This document shows positions 45,235 to 55,434 of a stretch of 62,471 nt of DNA, in pieces; within the stretch, counting starts at the first letter, position 1, and the number at the start of each line of letters is the position of its first letter. The stretch covers positions 17,501 to 79,971 of the forward strand of contig JAHBMJ010004484.1 of NCBI GenBank assembly GCA_018398765.1. Direction: 5' to 3'. The DNA is from Chromera velia (lineage: Eukaryota > Sar > Chromeraceae). Position numbers and translations under genes: made by a program. The notes beneath the pieces were generated by a model. It ran no database searches. It saw only the letters and a list, made by a program, of their open reading frames with translations, and had not been told where the DNA came from.

Positions 45235-48200
45235 ATGATGCCAAATACCGGGAGACGGGATCCGTCTCTGAGTTGCGTATGGGAGACGGCAAGGAAGAAT
45301 TTGAGGCCTTTCATGGGTCTCTTTTTCTGTTGTCTGTCTGCTTTCTGCTTCTCCCTGGTGTCCCTTACTGTACGGTTGGCTTCCCGCCTGTGGGAAGTTC
45401 TGCAGATCATTTGGTACAGGGCTGTCATACAGGTGATTGTTGGCATGGGAACTCTGGGACTCCGCAGCCTCCAAGCCCGAAAGTTTCCGTGCTGGTCCGA
45501 CGTCTTCGGACCCCGGCCACTGCGGGTTTACGTTCTCGGCAGAGGAGTCTTCGGTGCTTTAGCTAACGGACTGCAGTTCTTCGTCCTCACGCAGATGCCC
45601 ATCGGAGAGGCTTCTGCTGTGTTCCTGACGTCTCCTCTCTTCACGACTGTGATTGCGTGGTTGTGGTTGGGAGAGAGATGGGGTAGGCTGGACTCTCTGG
45701 CTGCTGTCCTGATGCTGTTGGGGACTGTTTTGCTTGCACAACCTGAATTCATCTTCCCTCCTGAGAACACGATCTTCCTCAGAGGAGAAGGAGAAGGGGA
45801 AGGAAGGGAGACGGAGACGGAGACAGAGAAAGGGACGGAAGAGACGGCATCTCCTGTTGTCGTCCCGAGGTGGAGTGCTGTGCTCTTCGGCCTTCTCGCA
45901 GCCTTCCTCAGTCAGTTAGTCAGTCAGTCAGTCAGTCAGTCAGTTAGGCAGGCAGGCAGGCAGGCAGTCAGTCAGCCAGTCTCTTTGTCTCTGTCTGTCT
46001 CTGTCTGTCTCTGCCTGTCTCTGTCTGTCTCTGTCCATCTCTGTCTGTCTCTGTCTGTCTGTGTCTCTCTCTCTCTCTATCTGTCTTTTTCTGTCTCTGT
46101 CTGTCTCTCTCTCTCTCCCTCTCCCTCTCTCTCCCTCCCTCCCTCTCTCAGTGGTCTTCTCTTCTGTTTTCTGCCGTTGTTCCTCTTCTTACTTGCGCTC
46201 TGTTCGACGTCTCTTGCTTGCTGGAACGCGGCGAGGTTTTCCGTGTGGAAGTCACTGAATGCAGGAGGCAGGCACACGTCTATCGGTCCCCTGTACAAAA
46301 TGCGCTAATGAATGAGTGCCTGCATTCAATCTATTCTAATCTCTTCGATCGATCGTTGATGGATGCAGGCGGGATCACTCTGAACATGATCCGGAGGGCA
46401 AAGGAAGCCGACCCTTTGTGCTTCACTCTCTCCTTCTCCATCAGCTCCCTGGTGCTCTCATCAGTCGCCATGCCCATCTTCTCCCCCCTGAACTCTGAGT
46501 CGACAGCCGTGAGGGCAGCCGTCTCCTCGTTCTCCTCCCTCTCCAAATTCTGGAACCTCTGGGGGTGGATCACCCTGGTCAGTCGGTCGGTCGGGAATTA
46601 AGTCAGGGAGATAGATCACTAAGTGGGGCAGTGACTGTGATCAGGTTGAACAACCAAAAGTGTGTTTCTATTTGCGTGAAGAGCCCTTGTCTCTGCGATG
46701 CCTTTCAACGAAGCTGCCAAACAGAAACGGATGTAGTCGACTCACAAAAAGACATTTGATTCAGACTTATAATCCTCTTGTTTGTTGTTATCTTTTTCGG
46801 CCAACATTCAGGTCGGGCTCTGCGGCTTTGGAGCTCACTGGTTCCAGGCAGCGGGGATGAAGTTCGAGAGGGCCGGCCTTGTCGCTTTTGTGCGGAGAAG
46901 CGACGTGATTTGGGCCTTCATATTTCAGGCGTTTGTCCTCGGACAGCCCGTGACCCTCATTTCCCTCCTGGGCTCTCTCCTCGTTGTGGCAGGGGTGTGT
47001 GTGATTGCGGGAGACAAACTGATGTCGGAGAGAAGAAAGAGGAGAGAAGAAGGAGAAAGAAAAGAAGACACTGTAGTCTCATTTTCGGATGAAAAAACAG
47101 CCGCCAGACAGGTGTTGAAAGGGGTCGGAGAGTCAGCTGAAGAAGAAGAACAGGCACAAACACACCCCATCTTGAAAGACTCCCGTATTCACTGTCTCCT
47201 CGCCCAATCCCAAGTCAGTCTCCTCCCCGCAGAAGAGACAAAAGACTCCCACCAAACACCCACAACCCTGCTGCCCAGACCGCACCACTTCAACCTCCCC
47301 CTCCCGCCTTCTCTGATGATCGAAGCGCGCCTGCGCCTTCAACAGACTGGCTTTGTGGTTTTGCCGATGGGAAAGGGGGTGGAGAAGGACTTGAAAAGGG
47401 TTGCAGATCTAGCGAGTGAGATTGTGGGTGTTCCCCTTCCCTCTGGAGATGCGTATGGGGGGAAAGGTGGCTCCTCCAGGCAGACTATTGGGGATTCTCC
47501 CTTCCTCAATGTCTCGGGGGCACTCGCAGGCACGCCCTCATTTCTCGAAAACCGACTCCACACAGAGATGGCGTATGCCGCTTCCCTGCCCAGATGGCTA
47601 GCATTCTGCCTCGTGAAACAGTCCAAATCCCCTGCCTTGACTCTGCTGGGGGACTCTGCCTCGATGGGACGTGAACTGTCCGCCTCGCTGGTTGAGAAGT
47701 TTTTGTCCCTGGGGGTTGTGTATGTCCGTCAGTTCCATGACGAGAGCGAGAGGGGGGTCGACGCTTTCTTTTTCGACTCCTGGCAAAAGGCCTTCAGGGC
47801 AGAGACGGCGGAGGCTGCCGTGGAGACGGCATCGAAAAATGCCCTCGTGGAGAAGGGGGGGTATGTGAGACTGCGGTCGACGTTGGAGAGACACAGAGAC
47901 GGCCGTCGTCTGACTCTGCGCACGTGGGCGCCTGTGTTTCACGAGATGGAGGGGGAGGGTTTAGTGTGGTCGGGTGCTGTGCTGAACAGACACGGGACGA
48001 AGTTTGATGGGCACCCGGTTTTCGGACAGGTGGAGAACTGTGAGAGACCGAATCACGTGGTGTGGGGAGACGGCAGCGAGATGAGTGAGAATGAATTGGA
48101 AGAGCTGAGAAGAGCAACCGAGAGATGCACTCGAAGAATTGAGTTGACAGACGGAGACGTGATGATTGTGGACAACCTCCGTCTCCAGCATGGCAGAAGC

Positions 48201-48296
48201 AAATTCGAGGGGGGGCAAGGGGGCAGACTGATGGGTGTGATGATTTTGGGGTCTGTACAGAGGAACTGTGTGCTCCCCTCCGATGCTGCTGTGTGA
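45235..48296 (+). CDS. EamA/DMT-family transporter fused to a TauD-like Fe(II)/2-oxoglutarate dioxygenase
   Basis: Exons 45235-45910, 46369-46577 and 46812-48296 join in phases 1 and 0; 2370 nt encode 789 aa. Residues ~25-395 form a ten-helix EamA/SLC35-type transporter ('VFGALANGLQFFVLTQMP', 'ASAVFLTSPLFTTVIAWLWL', then 'GFGAHWFQAAGMKFERA' and 'VTLISLLGSLLVVAGVCV'). A ~65-residue charged linker follows. Residues ~463-780 are a TauD/clavaminate-synthase-like fold. Metal ligands are H545-x-E547 ('LHTEMAY', the HxE variant of plant homologues) and H755 ('DNLRLQHGRSKF'), with R767 as the likely 2-oxoglutarate anchor. Both domains sit in one continuous frame within exon 3. Substrate unknown. The enzyme part probably faces the cytosol if the helix count is even. 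Confidence 0.8.
45911..46368 (+). repeat. Intron with GTCAGTCAGT and CTGTCT repeats
   Basis: First intron of the transporter-dioxygenase gene. It starts with about nine GTCAGT/GTTAGT tetramer steps, then GGCAGGCAGG, then a long (CTCTGTCT)n pyrimidine tract. Branch-point and acceptor TGCAG follow. Confidence 0.8.
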
Positions 48297-48496
48297 GTGT
48301 GGCAGGGAAGAAGGAAGGCCCCCCTTGCCTTTGTTTGTTTTTCTTCTCTGATAGGAAAAATGAAAAGAGCTTGGATGCACGAGAAAGAAATTGGAAAAGA
48401 AGAAAAGAGACGATAAGATCGAGAGGTGCGATCGCATTTCCCCGTGTATCATCATTTTTCCTTTCTTCCTTCCTTCCTTCCTTCCTTTCTTCTTTT

Positions 48497-48532
<36 letters not shown>

Positions 48533-48936
48533 TGTTTCTTTATTTCTTCCTTCCTTCCCTTCCTTTCTCTCTCTCTTTCCTTCTTTCCGTCTTTCTTTTT
48601 TTCTTTCTGTCATTCCTTTCTTCCTGACTGTCTTCCCTTCGTTTCTGCTTCCTGCATTTCTGCATTCCTTCCTTCCTTTCGTACCCTCCTTTCATTTCTC
48701 TTTGTTTTTCTTCTTGGTTTCTTTCTGTTCTGTTGGGAACGGAGCAGAGAAAGGACAAGGATGAGAGTGGATGTCGTTCTTTTTTAGACGGCTCTTTTCT
48801 CTTAATTCGCCTTTTTCTTTCCTGAGATTGTGGATGTGCAGATGAATTGGAAGAAGCAAAACAGAATGCAAATATGTTTGCAAACGAAAAGACCCTGAAA
48901 GAGTTGTACTGTACTCGTTTTGTCTGCCGCGGCATG

Positions 48937-48967
<31 letters not shown>

Positions 48968-49017
48968 GTATGTTAATTGTGCCCGTGCCCGACTCTCTCT
49001 TTCCCTCTCTTTTTCGT

Positions 49018-49049
<32 letters not shown>

Positions 49050-51189
49050 CGCGCGCCCGCGTGTGTGTGAGTGTGTGGCTGACTGTCTACCCCTGTCGCT
49101 GTCGGCATGCAAGTCATCTCACGCTAATAAGCAGAGGTGCTGCATGCCTGTTCCCGGAGATCAGGGCAGAAAGTGAGGGAGAAAGGAACTAAGGAAAAGT
49201 GGACGCGTGAAGAGAGGCCGGAATGAAGTGTGAGGGAATGAATGAAAGGCCGTGAATTCTGGGCTGACTGACTGACTGACTGATTTCTTGCAAAGCAAGG
49301 GAGAGACTTTGAGTTTCCCTCAAAATGCTTTCATTCTTTCAGACTTTCTTCGTGTGTTCCTTCCTCTGTTCTCTTCTCTCTTGATTGCTTTCTTGCTTCT
49401 TCTCTGGAATACTCTGGTCCTCTCCTTCTGCATCTCCCCCTCCCCTTTTCCTCTGTCCCACTCTCTCTTTCACTCCCTGTCTTTGCGAGTGTTTGTGTGC
49501 TTCCCTCTCTTCTGTCTGCCGGTCCCGGGCCCCGACCCTCTGCATGAGATGAGATGAGAGAGACTTCTCGGTACTGTAATAATTCATTGAATGTTTAGTG
49601 CCTTGTTTCTCAGTTTGCAGCTAGAGGCTGCCTGCCATACATGTAAGCGTTAGATTGTGTTTGTGTTTTCCTTCGAGTCGAATGAAGGGAGGGAGGCTGC
49701 TGCTGCTGCTGAACGGCCCTCGCGCAGGCCAACTTTACGGGGGGGGAACAAGATGCCCGAATTTTCGGGTTCGTCAATTGTGCCGAGTTTCTTATTCCCC
49801 CTCTTCATCTTATTCACTGGTTCTCAACTTTCACTGTGGGTGGTCTGGTTTGTCAAAGAAGCAAAAGACAGAAAAAAAAAAAATGAGAACACGACGGAGG
49901 GGAAAAAAGAAAGAAGGATGGAAAGAACAGAAAGACGAAACGAACTTAGTCCATCGCTTGACTTTCCTGCATGCCTACCTTCTTTGTGTGTGTGTGTGTG
50001 TGTTTGTCTGTCTGTCTGTCTGCGTGCCTGCCTGAACAGATCAATGGATGAATGGATGGATGGATGCATGAATGAATGAAGGAGGAAACGAATGCATGAA
50101 TGATTGAATGAATGAATGAATGAATGAAAAGAAGGGGGCAAGGAAGGAAGGGAAAAGGAGACGTAAAGAGCAGACGAAATTGATTGTGGATGAATCGTAA
50201 ATGCGCTTTACGAGAAAGGCCTCGTATCGCATCATTGGAGTGCTTTCTGTTTGTCGAGGAAAAAGACATACTGGGAAGGTCGATGGACCAATGCATTGGG
50301 GGAGGGGGGGAAAGATGCCTCTTTCCTTCACACACTCTCAGGGGTTCCTTTCAGTAGAATGACATCCGATCCTTAACATTGTTGCTTAGCTAAGTTTGCT
50401 TTCTTTCGTTTTTGCTTTTTGTTCTCTTGAGTCTGATCCGTCCAGACGGCTCTCAGAGAGCTGCATGAACAAGCAAACTTGTTTCCGGACAGATTGAAAG
50501 AATTCAAGGCAGGATGGAAGGAAAGATCAATCAGCGACTCGATCCGTTGATTTCCTTTTCCTGCTTGGACTCTAGAGACAAAAGAAATGTATCTTTAACT
50601 CTCCTGTCTGGGTGGGTGGGAAGGAATTAAAAATCGCTTGCCTTTCGTTTACGTGCGGCTTGAAGCCCGACCCATGCGTTCGTGCGTCTGTCTTATTTGT
50701 CAGTATACGCTATTTTTTGCCCGTCTCTGCCCATTTGTGTTTGTCTGTTCCTCTTCTTGTTGGTCTTTTTCTGTAGTCTTTTTCTTTGTCCTCTGCCGCT
50801 CCGTCTTTCTGAAGGCAACTATATTTCTTCGTCAGATATAGAAGTGGCCAACGGACAGTAAGCGAAACGCGGTGTTGGGGAGGGAGAGGACACAGGGAGA
50901 AACAAAGACACGTTTTTTCCTTTTTCTTAAGCCGATCTCACGTTGTTCTTGTCAGTTTATATGCATGCACGCATGATGCGACATACAGACCTCGATCTGG
51001 GCGCTTGCCAGCGTGCATCGATCTGTTTATCGCAGCGGATCGACTGCAATGAATCAGACCGTGTCAGTGGTATCGGTACTTGGGAGACTCCGAAGACAAA
51101 CAGGAGTATGGTCGCAAATGATTTGGTGCCAAAGGTGCTTCAAACTGCGATTCGATCATCCTGATTGACTCCTACCAGTGCTGAGTCTG
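48297..51189. repeat. Microsatellite-rich intergenic region
   Basis: (CTTT)n at about 48457-48700, (CT)n at about 48941-48966, (GT)n at about 49017-49046, GACT near 49262-49282, (GT)n near 49986, and GATG/GAAT tetramers at about 50040-50130. No gene supported; all long frames are repeat-derived. Confidence 0.75.
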
Positions 51190-51450
51190 CAGCGTTCTGA
51201 CATTTGAGCAGAGAATCTCTTTCAGAGCCCCTCAAACAAGGAAGCAACCTGCAGAGAGTGCGGCTGGGTTGGAGACTTTTGGACTAGCTTTTGGAGAGGA
51301 GAGCGCTGTGTTAGAGGGGGTTTCTAGAGGTGGCGGAAGAAGAAGAGGAAAGAGAACGGGTAAGAGAGGAACAGGGACATAGGCAGTCATTCAACTAGGT
51401 CATTCGAAGACGATTTCCACTCAGCCTCCTCAGGAGGACCCCGGGAAAAC
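51190..51450 (+). pseudogene. Decayed fragment copied from the GCP6-like gene
   Basis: Closely matches 33853-34115, inside exon 7 of the GCP6-like gene, in the same orientation. Shared blocks include CAAACAAGGAAGCAACCTGCAGAGAGTGCGGCTGGG-type sequence, GTTAGAGGGGGTTTCT and CAGCCTCCTCAG. The copy has deletions, insertions and stops (TAG in several frames), and no neighbouring exons are present. It is an isolated duplicate with no coding potential. Confidence 0.75.
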
Positions 51451-52138
51451 TTCCCAGAAAAGTTCTGTCTTCGAGTCAAGCTTTGAGTATGTCAAATCAA
51501 ACTTTTCACTCTAGCCTTTCACTGCCTAAGTTTACGTAAATCGTGGGCAACAGAGGACAAGTTCATGAAAAAAGGACTGGTAGACGCCTATTCATAAGCC
51601 GATGGCGATCTAGGATGGCGATAGTGTATAAAGATGATGATGATGATGATCATAATAAATTAGTTTTTGTAATAGTTTTTGTAAAGAGTAGCAAAAAACG
51701 CTAGAAAAAACGTTTATATATTGACTAAAAGCATATAGCATACATGCTTTAAGCAGCAACTTAGCAACCGGCCCCCGGGGGCCTTACTATTAAAATTTAA
51801 TTCAAATCATTATCATCATTATCATCATATCTTAATTTAAAGATCATGCAATGATTGACTGTTAAGTAGCCAGTTGACTAGACTGTTAATCAACCATCGT
51901 GTGTACAAATCTACATACAGTAACTATAAATATCTAACTATCAATCAATCAATTAACCAATCAACTTGAACGGTCTACATTGACTCCACTACTATTTTTT
52001 CATATATAAAAAAGTGTGAATAATTAAATTGAATTTGTCAAAAGTTCTAAAATTAAAATCATTGTGTCACTGCCAATATAACAAATCATTGTGAGATAAA
52101 AGGATCCAGAAATTTTCATTGTAACAAACTATAGTTTC
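51451..52138. other. AT-rich intergenic stretch
   Basis: AT-rich with GAT triplet runs (51633-51652) and ATCAT runs (51806-51830), which are inverted relative to each other. Nothing else recognised. Confidence 0.55.
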
Positions 52139-52645
52139 ACTCCCGCAATTCCCCTACAACATTCCAGGGTTGTCGTGGAAGTACGTTGTCCTTTCAAGTT
52201 CCGCGGTGGGATTTGAGATCGGGGAACGAACAACCGAATTTTTGGTAGATACGCTTGCGGATGGACGTGGAAACCTTTCCTTCTCGGACCGACACCAGTC
52301 TTTTTGTAACAGCCACTCTTGTGACTTGAGCTAGTCGAAACACTGCGTCATCCCTGTATCGAATCCTCTGTTGGGGCCTTCTGGCCACGAACACCGGGTT
52401 GTCCTTTCGTCACTCAGCACACTGGTGTTTGTGCCTATCGTGTACACAAATCTGAGTTCCTCGACAATCCCGAGCGTGGGCTCTCTGCCGACCGTGCTCA
52501 CAAATTCCACTCCCACCGCACTCTCTACACAGCCTTCGAAGGCGCCCATGCTCGCAGATACCGTCCCCCCCGCACTCTTTGCAGTAATACCGCTTCCTGC
52601 CATACGGACAGAGACTCTTGCGCAAGAATGTCTGCAAAGTATGGT
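52139..52645 (-). pseudogene. Decayed copy of the Cys/His-repeat HNH gene
   Basis: On the minus strand it begins with 'LCPYGRKRYYCKEC', continues through four 18-residue Cys/His repeats, and matches the linker region of the intact gene ('RIRYRDDAVFRL', 'GCSFPDLKSH'). An in-frame TGA at 52410-52412 replaces a Cys codon. In the third repeat a conserved Cys is Ala. A frameshift follows 'LKSH', and homology ends at the 'FHDNPGM' equivalent before the HNH core. Only four of ten repeats remain. It lies just downstream of the intact gene in the same orientation, so it probably arose by tandem duplication. Confidence 0.8.
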
Positions 52646-52974
52646 CTGTCTGGGAGACAGGTCTCTTACGACCACCCTCATGCTCTGACGCAATGCCTCC
52701 ATTTCCCTCTGTCCCTACCAAACTACAATCTTTAAGCAGACAAACGGAACCCCCCCCTCCCTCACCACCACATGCAGACGGAGGGTTGTCCCTCGGTCGG
52801 CCACGCCCTACCCCATGAGGAGGTGGGGGGGAAACAGGTAGAAGTCTGATCTGTCTCCGAAAGGGACGCGTCCCCAGCCCTTCGCTTAGAGCGGACCCTC
52901 TCATTGGGCCCATCACTGACTTACGCAGAGCAATAGAATCCCCCCAGAGCAGTGGGACAAGAAAGCAGGGAGAA

Positions 52975-54753
52975 TCATGGTATCTCTTTGTAGAAACGGT
53001 AGAGACATGCAGAGACTGAAAGCGAATGCAAACTTCGGATGCTCCCAAACCCACCGGTCTTGTGGGGGGTCTTGGGGTGTGCGTGTACCTTGCTAACTTG
53101 GAGTCTGCTGTTATTTGGGAAAATCGGTGGCATTTTGCCCACATGTCTGTTCCCCTTTCGTAGGTTTTCTTCGGACCACATCGGCTGGAGGTTGCTGAAA
53201 TGGAAACGGGAAATGAGGGTCTCCATGTCTGGCATCTCACCACGGGGCACTTTGTATTTGATGGGCACAATATGGTCAACGTGCCACAAACTCCCGTAAT
53301 TCGCCCACGACATTCCGGGGTTGCCGTGGAAGTCGTCCTTTTCGAGATGGGCTTTGAGATCGGGGAACGAACAACCAAGATACTCATGCGAGCGTTTCTT
53401 CTTTTCGGATGGGGGTCTGCCCTCACGGACAGCACTGAGGCATCTAGATACAGAACGCCTCACCGCATGCGTCAATCGGTAAACGTAGTCCTCTTTGTAC
53501 CTCAATCGCTGTCGCTCTTTTCTTTTTGTAAACGCAGGATTGTTTTTTTGACATTCCGCACAGGACGTTCTGCGGCGGCTGTGTTCGCAGAGACTTCCTC
53601 CTCCGCAGTCTCTGCATAGTGTGCGTAAGCGACCATGCTCACAATAACTGCCACCCCCACATTCCCGGCACTTTGAACGCACACGACCGTGTTCGCAAAC
53701 CCCACCTCCTCCGCACTTTCGGCATTGACTGCGCGTACGACCATGCTCACAAATGGAACTGCCACCACACTCAACACAGGCGTATTTGATCCGACCGTGA
53801 ACACAAATCGAGCTCCCCCCACATTCTTTACAATTATGTCGCCTCCGACCATGTTGGCAAATTCCTGCTCCTCCACATTCTTTACACTGGGAGCGCTGAC
53901 GCCCATGCTGGCAGATTCCTTTCCCCCCACACTCTTTGCAAATGCGACGATGACGCCCGTGTTCACATATCCCCGCTCCCCGGCAGTCCTTGCAATGAAA
54001 ACGTTGTCGTCCGTGGATACAGATACCCTTTCCCTTGCATTCTTTACAAACGTATTTCTTTCTACCATGTGGGCACAGATTGCCACCCTGAACACCTTTT
54101 CTCTCTGAATCAGGGGGGGGAGACGAATCTTGTGGACCGTTCAACGGCAGGACATCAAAGGTGTGTCTCTCATTGCCTTCCCCCCCCTTGGTGTCTGAAA
54201 ATGCCCCCAGGCCTTCAAGAGGTGACACAACAAAAATCGACTCACGGCTTTTCTCTTGCACTGTGGACCTATGTCCACTTGTTCGCTCTTTAGCTTCATC
54301 TGCAACATTTGTCTTGGTTTTAGAAACAGCAGAGACGGAGGCTGCACTGCAAAACCATTTGCAGCTTTGAATAGCTGGGTAGCAGTACTGGGGCTGGGCA
54401 AAGAGACGGGGTCTTGCTCTTTGAGGTCTTTGAGAGACCTGACTCAGCCCTGTCTGATCACCGGCTTCCCTTAAAACCGCCTCGTTTCCAAATTGTGGGA
54501 AAGACCGAGAAAGAGAAAGCCCCGGAGAGCTCGGGGCAAGGCTGGGAGAAGGAGGGGCTTCAGGAATGCGGCTTGTGTTCACAATGTCATGACTTGGCTG
54601 TTTATGATCTTTCCAACGCTGCGTTGCCACGGGATGCGTCCTGTCTCTATCTGATAAGACGACAGAAGTTCTTTGAAGGACTGTTGTTGCTACTGGTCGC
54701 AGTACTACACGGCCTGACGCACGGCGAGAGAGCGTCGAGGCGATGTGTCTCAT
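52975..54753 (-). CDS. HNH endonuclease-like protein with ten tandem Cys/His repeats
   Basis: Intronless frame of 592 aa from ATG 54753. Residues 1-35 are Arg-rich and amphipathic without acids ('MRHIASTLSRRASGRVVLRP'), resembling a mitochondrial presequence. A low-complexity region follows. At roughly 225-405 come ten 18-residue repeats of the pattern C-x-H-G-R-x-R-x2-C-x2-C-G-G-x2-I, each offering Cys, His, Cys, Cys as a compact zinc site. After a basic linker ('YLGCSFPDLKAHL'), the HNH core appears as 'LWHVDHIVP' and 'FHFSNLQPMWSEENLRKGN', with the DH pair and both Asn/His-type ligands in place. HNH enzymes cut DNA. The repeats likely bind nucleic acid. A decayed copy lies downstream. No named family for the repeat is recognised. 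Confidence 0.8.
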   Translation of the reverse strand: MRHIASTLSRRASGRVVLRPVATTVLQRTSVVLSDRDRTHPVATQRWKDHKQPSHDIVNTSRIPEAPPSPSLAPSSPGLSLSRSFPQFGNEAVLREAGDQTGLSQVSQRPQRARPRLFAQPQYCYPAIQSCKWFCSAASVSAVSKTKTNVADEAKERTSGHRSTVQEKSRESIFVVSPLEGLGAFSDTKGGEGNERHTFDVLPLNGPQDSSPPPDSERKGVQGGNLCPHGRKKYVCKECKGKGICIHGRQRFHCKDCRGAGICEHGRHRRICKECGGKGICQHGRQRSQCKECGGAGICQHGRRRHNCKECGGSSICVHGRIKYACVECGGSSICEHGRTRSQCRKCGGGGVCEHGRVRSKCRECGGGSYCEHGRLRTLCRDCGGGSLCEHSRRRTSCAECQKNNPAFTKRKERQRLRYKEDYVYRLTHAVRRSVSRCLSAVREGRPPSEKKKRSHEYLGCSFPDLKAHLEKDDFHGNPGMSWANYGSLWHVDHIVPIKYKVPRGEMPDMETLISRFHFSNLQPMWSEENLRKGNRHVGKMPPIFPNNSRLQVSKVHAHPKTPHKTGGFGSIRSLHSLSVSACLYRFYKEIP

Positions 54754-55434
54754 CTTCTCGGAACAGTTACTTAATTGGGGCGAGAGAATCAAGAGCCAGC
54801 TCGGTGGGTAGGAGTTGATTCAGGTTCTGGTGACCTCAGCCGTCTGGATGCGCAACACTTTAATGCATGCATCGATCATAGGTGTCCTCAATCTTCATGA
54901 CTGGGCAGCATGAGGTACACTCAAGTAGCGATTGGTTCAATGGTCCGGGTTATGATCATTTGATGTCATTTGCACAACTATGCATAACCAACAACGGCTG
55001 CACAGCACCTTGTCTGTTGGTATTCGTGCACCTGTTTAATATATAGGATTTCCATTCATGCATGCATGCAGGTGCTGTTGCACTGTTGCTGAGTAACAGT
55101 TGCTCCATGCATGCAGTGTTGCAACGTGTTGTAGGAGTTGGCGCGTGTGGCGCGCCGAACTGGCGTCTGCATATGAACATTTGATCATTGGCAGGCGCAG
55201 GCGGCTACACCCCACGACCAAACTATAAACTATTGGTCATGAATTATCGTGAATCATGACTCATGTGTGAGCGGGATAAGGAGATGCATCATCAGACAGT
55301 TAGTTAGCATTAGTTAGTATAAATTGGTATTTCATAGATCAGCAGTGAAGTAAAATAGCTGAGTGTCTTGAAATATCTTAAAATGTTTCATGAACAATCC
55401 TGAAGATGACTGCCACTGAGTGTTTTGACTTTAA
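54754..55434. promoter_or_regulatory. Upstream region of the HNH gene with TGCATGCA boxes
   Basis: TGCATGCA occurs at about 54864-54871, 55059-55070 (overlapping copies) and 55106-55115, within 110-360 bp of the minus-strand start. Promoter role inferred. Confidence 0.4.

Noticed and set aside
48977-49046. (GT)n/(CG) run as Z-DNA regulatory element
   Set aside because: Alternating purine-pyrimidine sequence can adopt Z-DNA, but there is no adjacent gene or other support.
52410-53435. 341-codon minus-strand frame as a separate gene
   Set aside because: Its first half is an out-of-frame shadow of the intact HNH gene. Only its C-terminal end (below about 52645) is real homology, and that belongs to the decayed copy.
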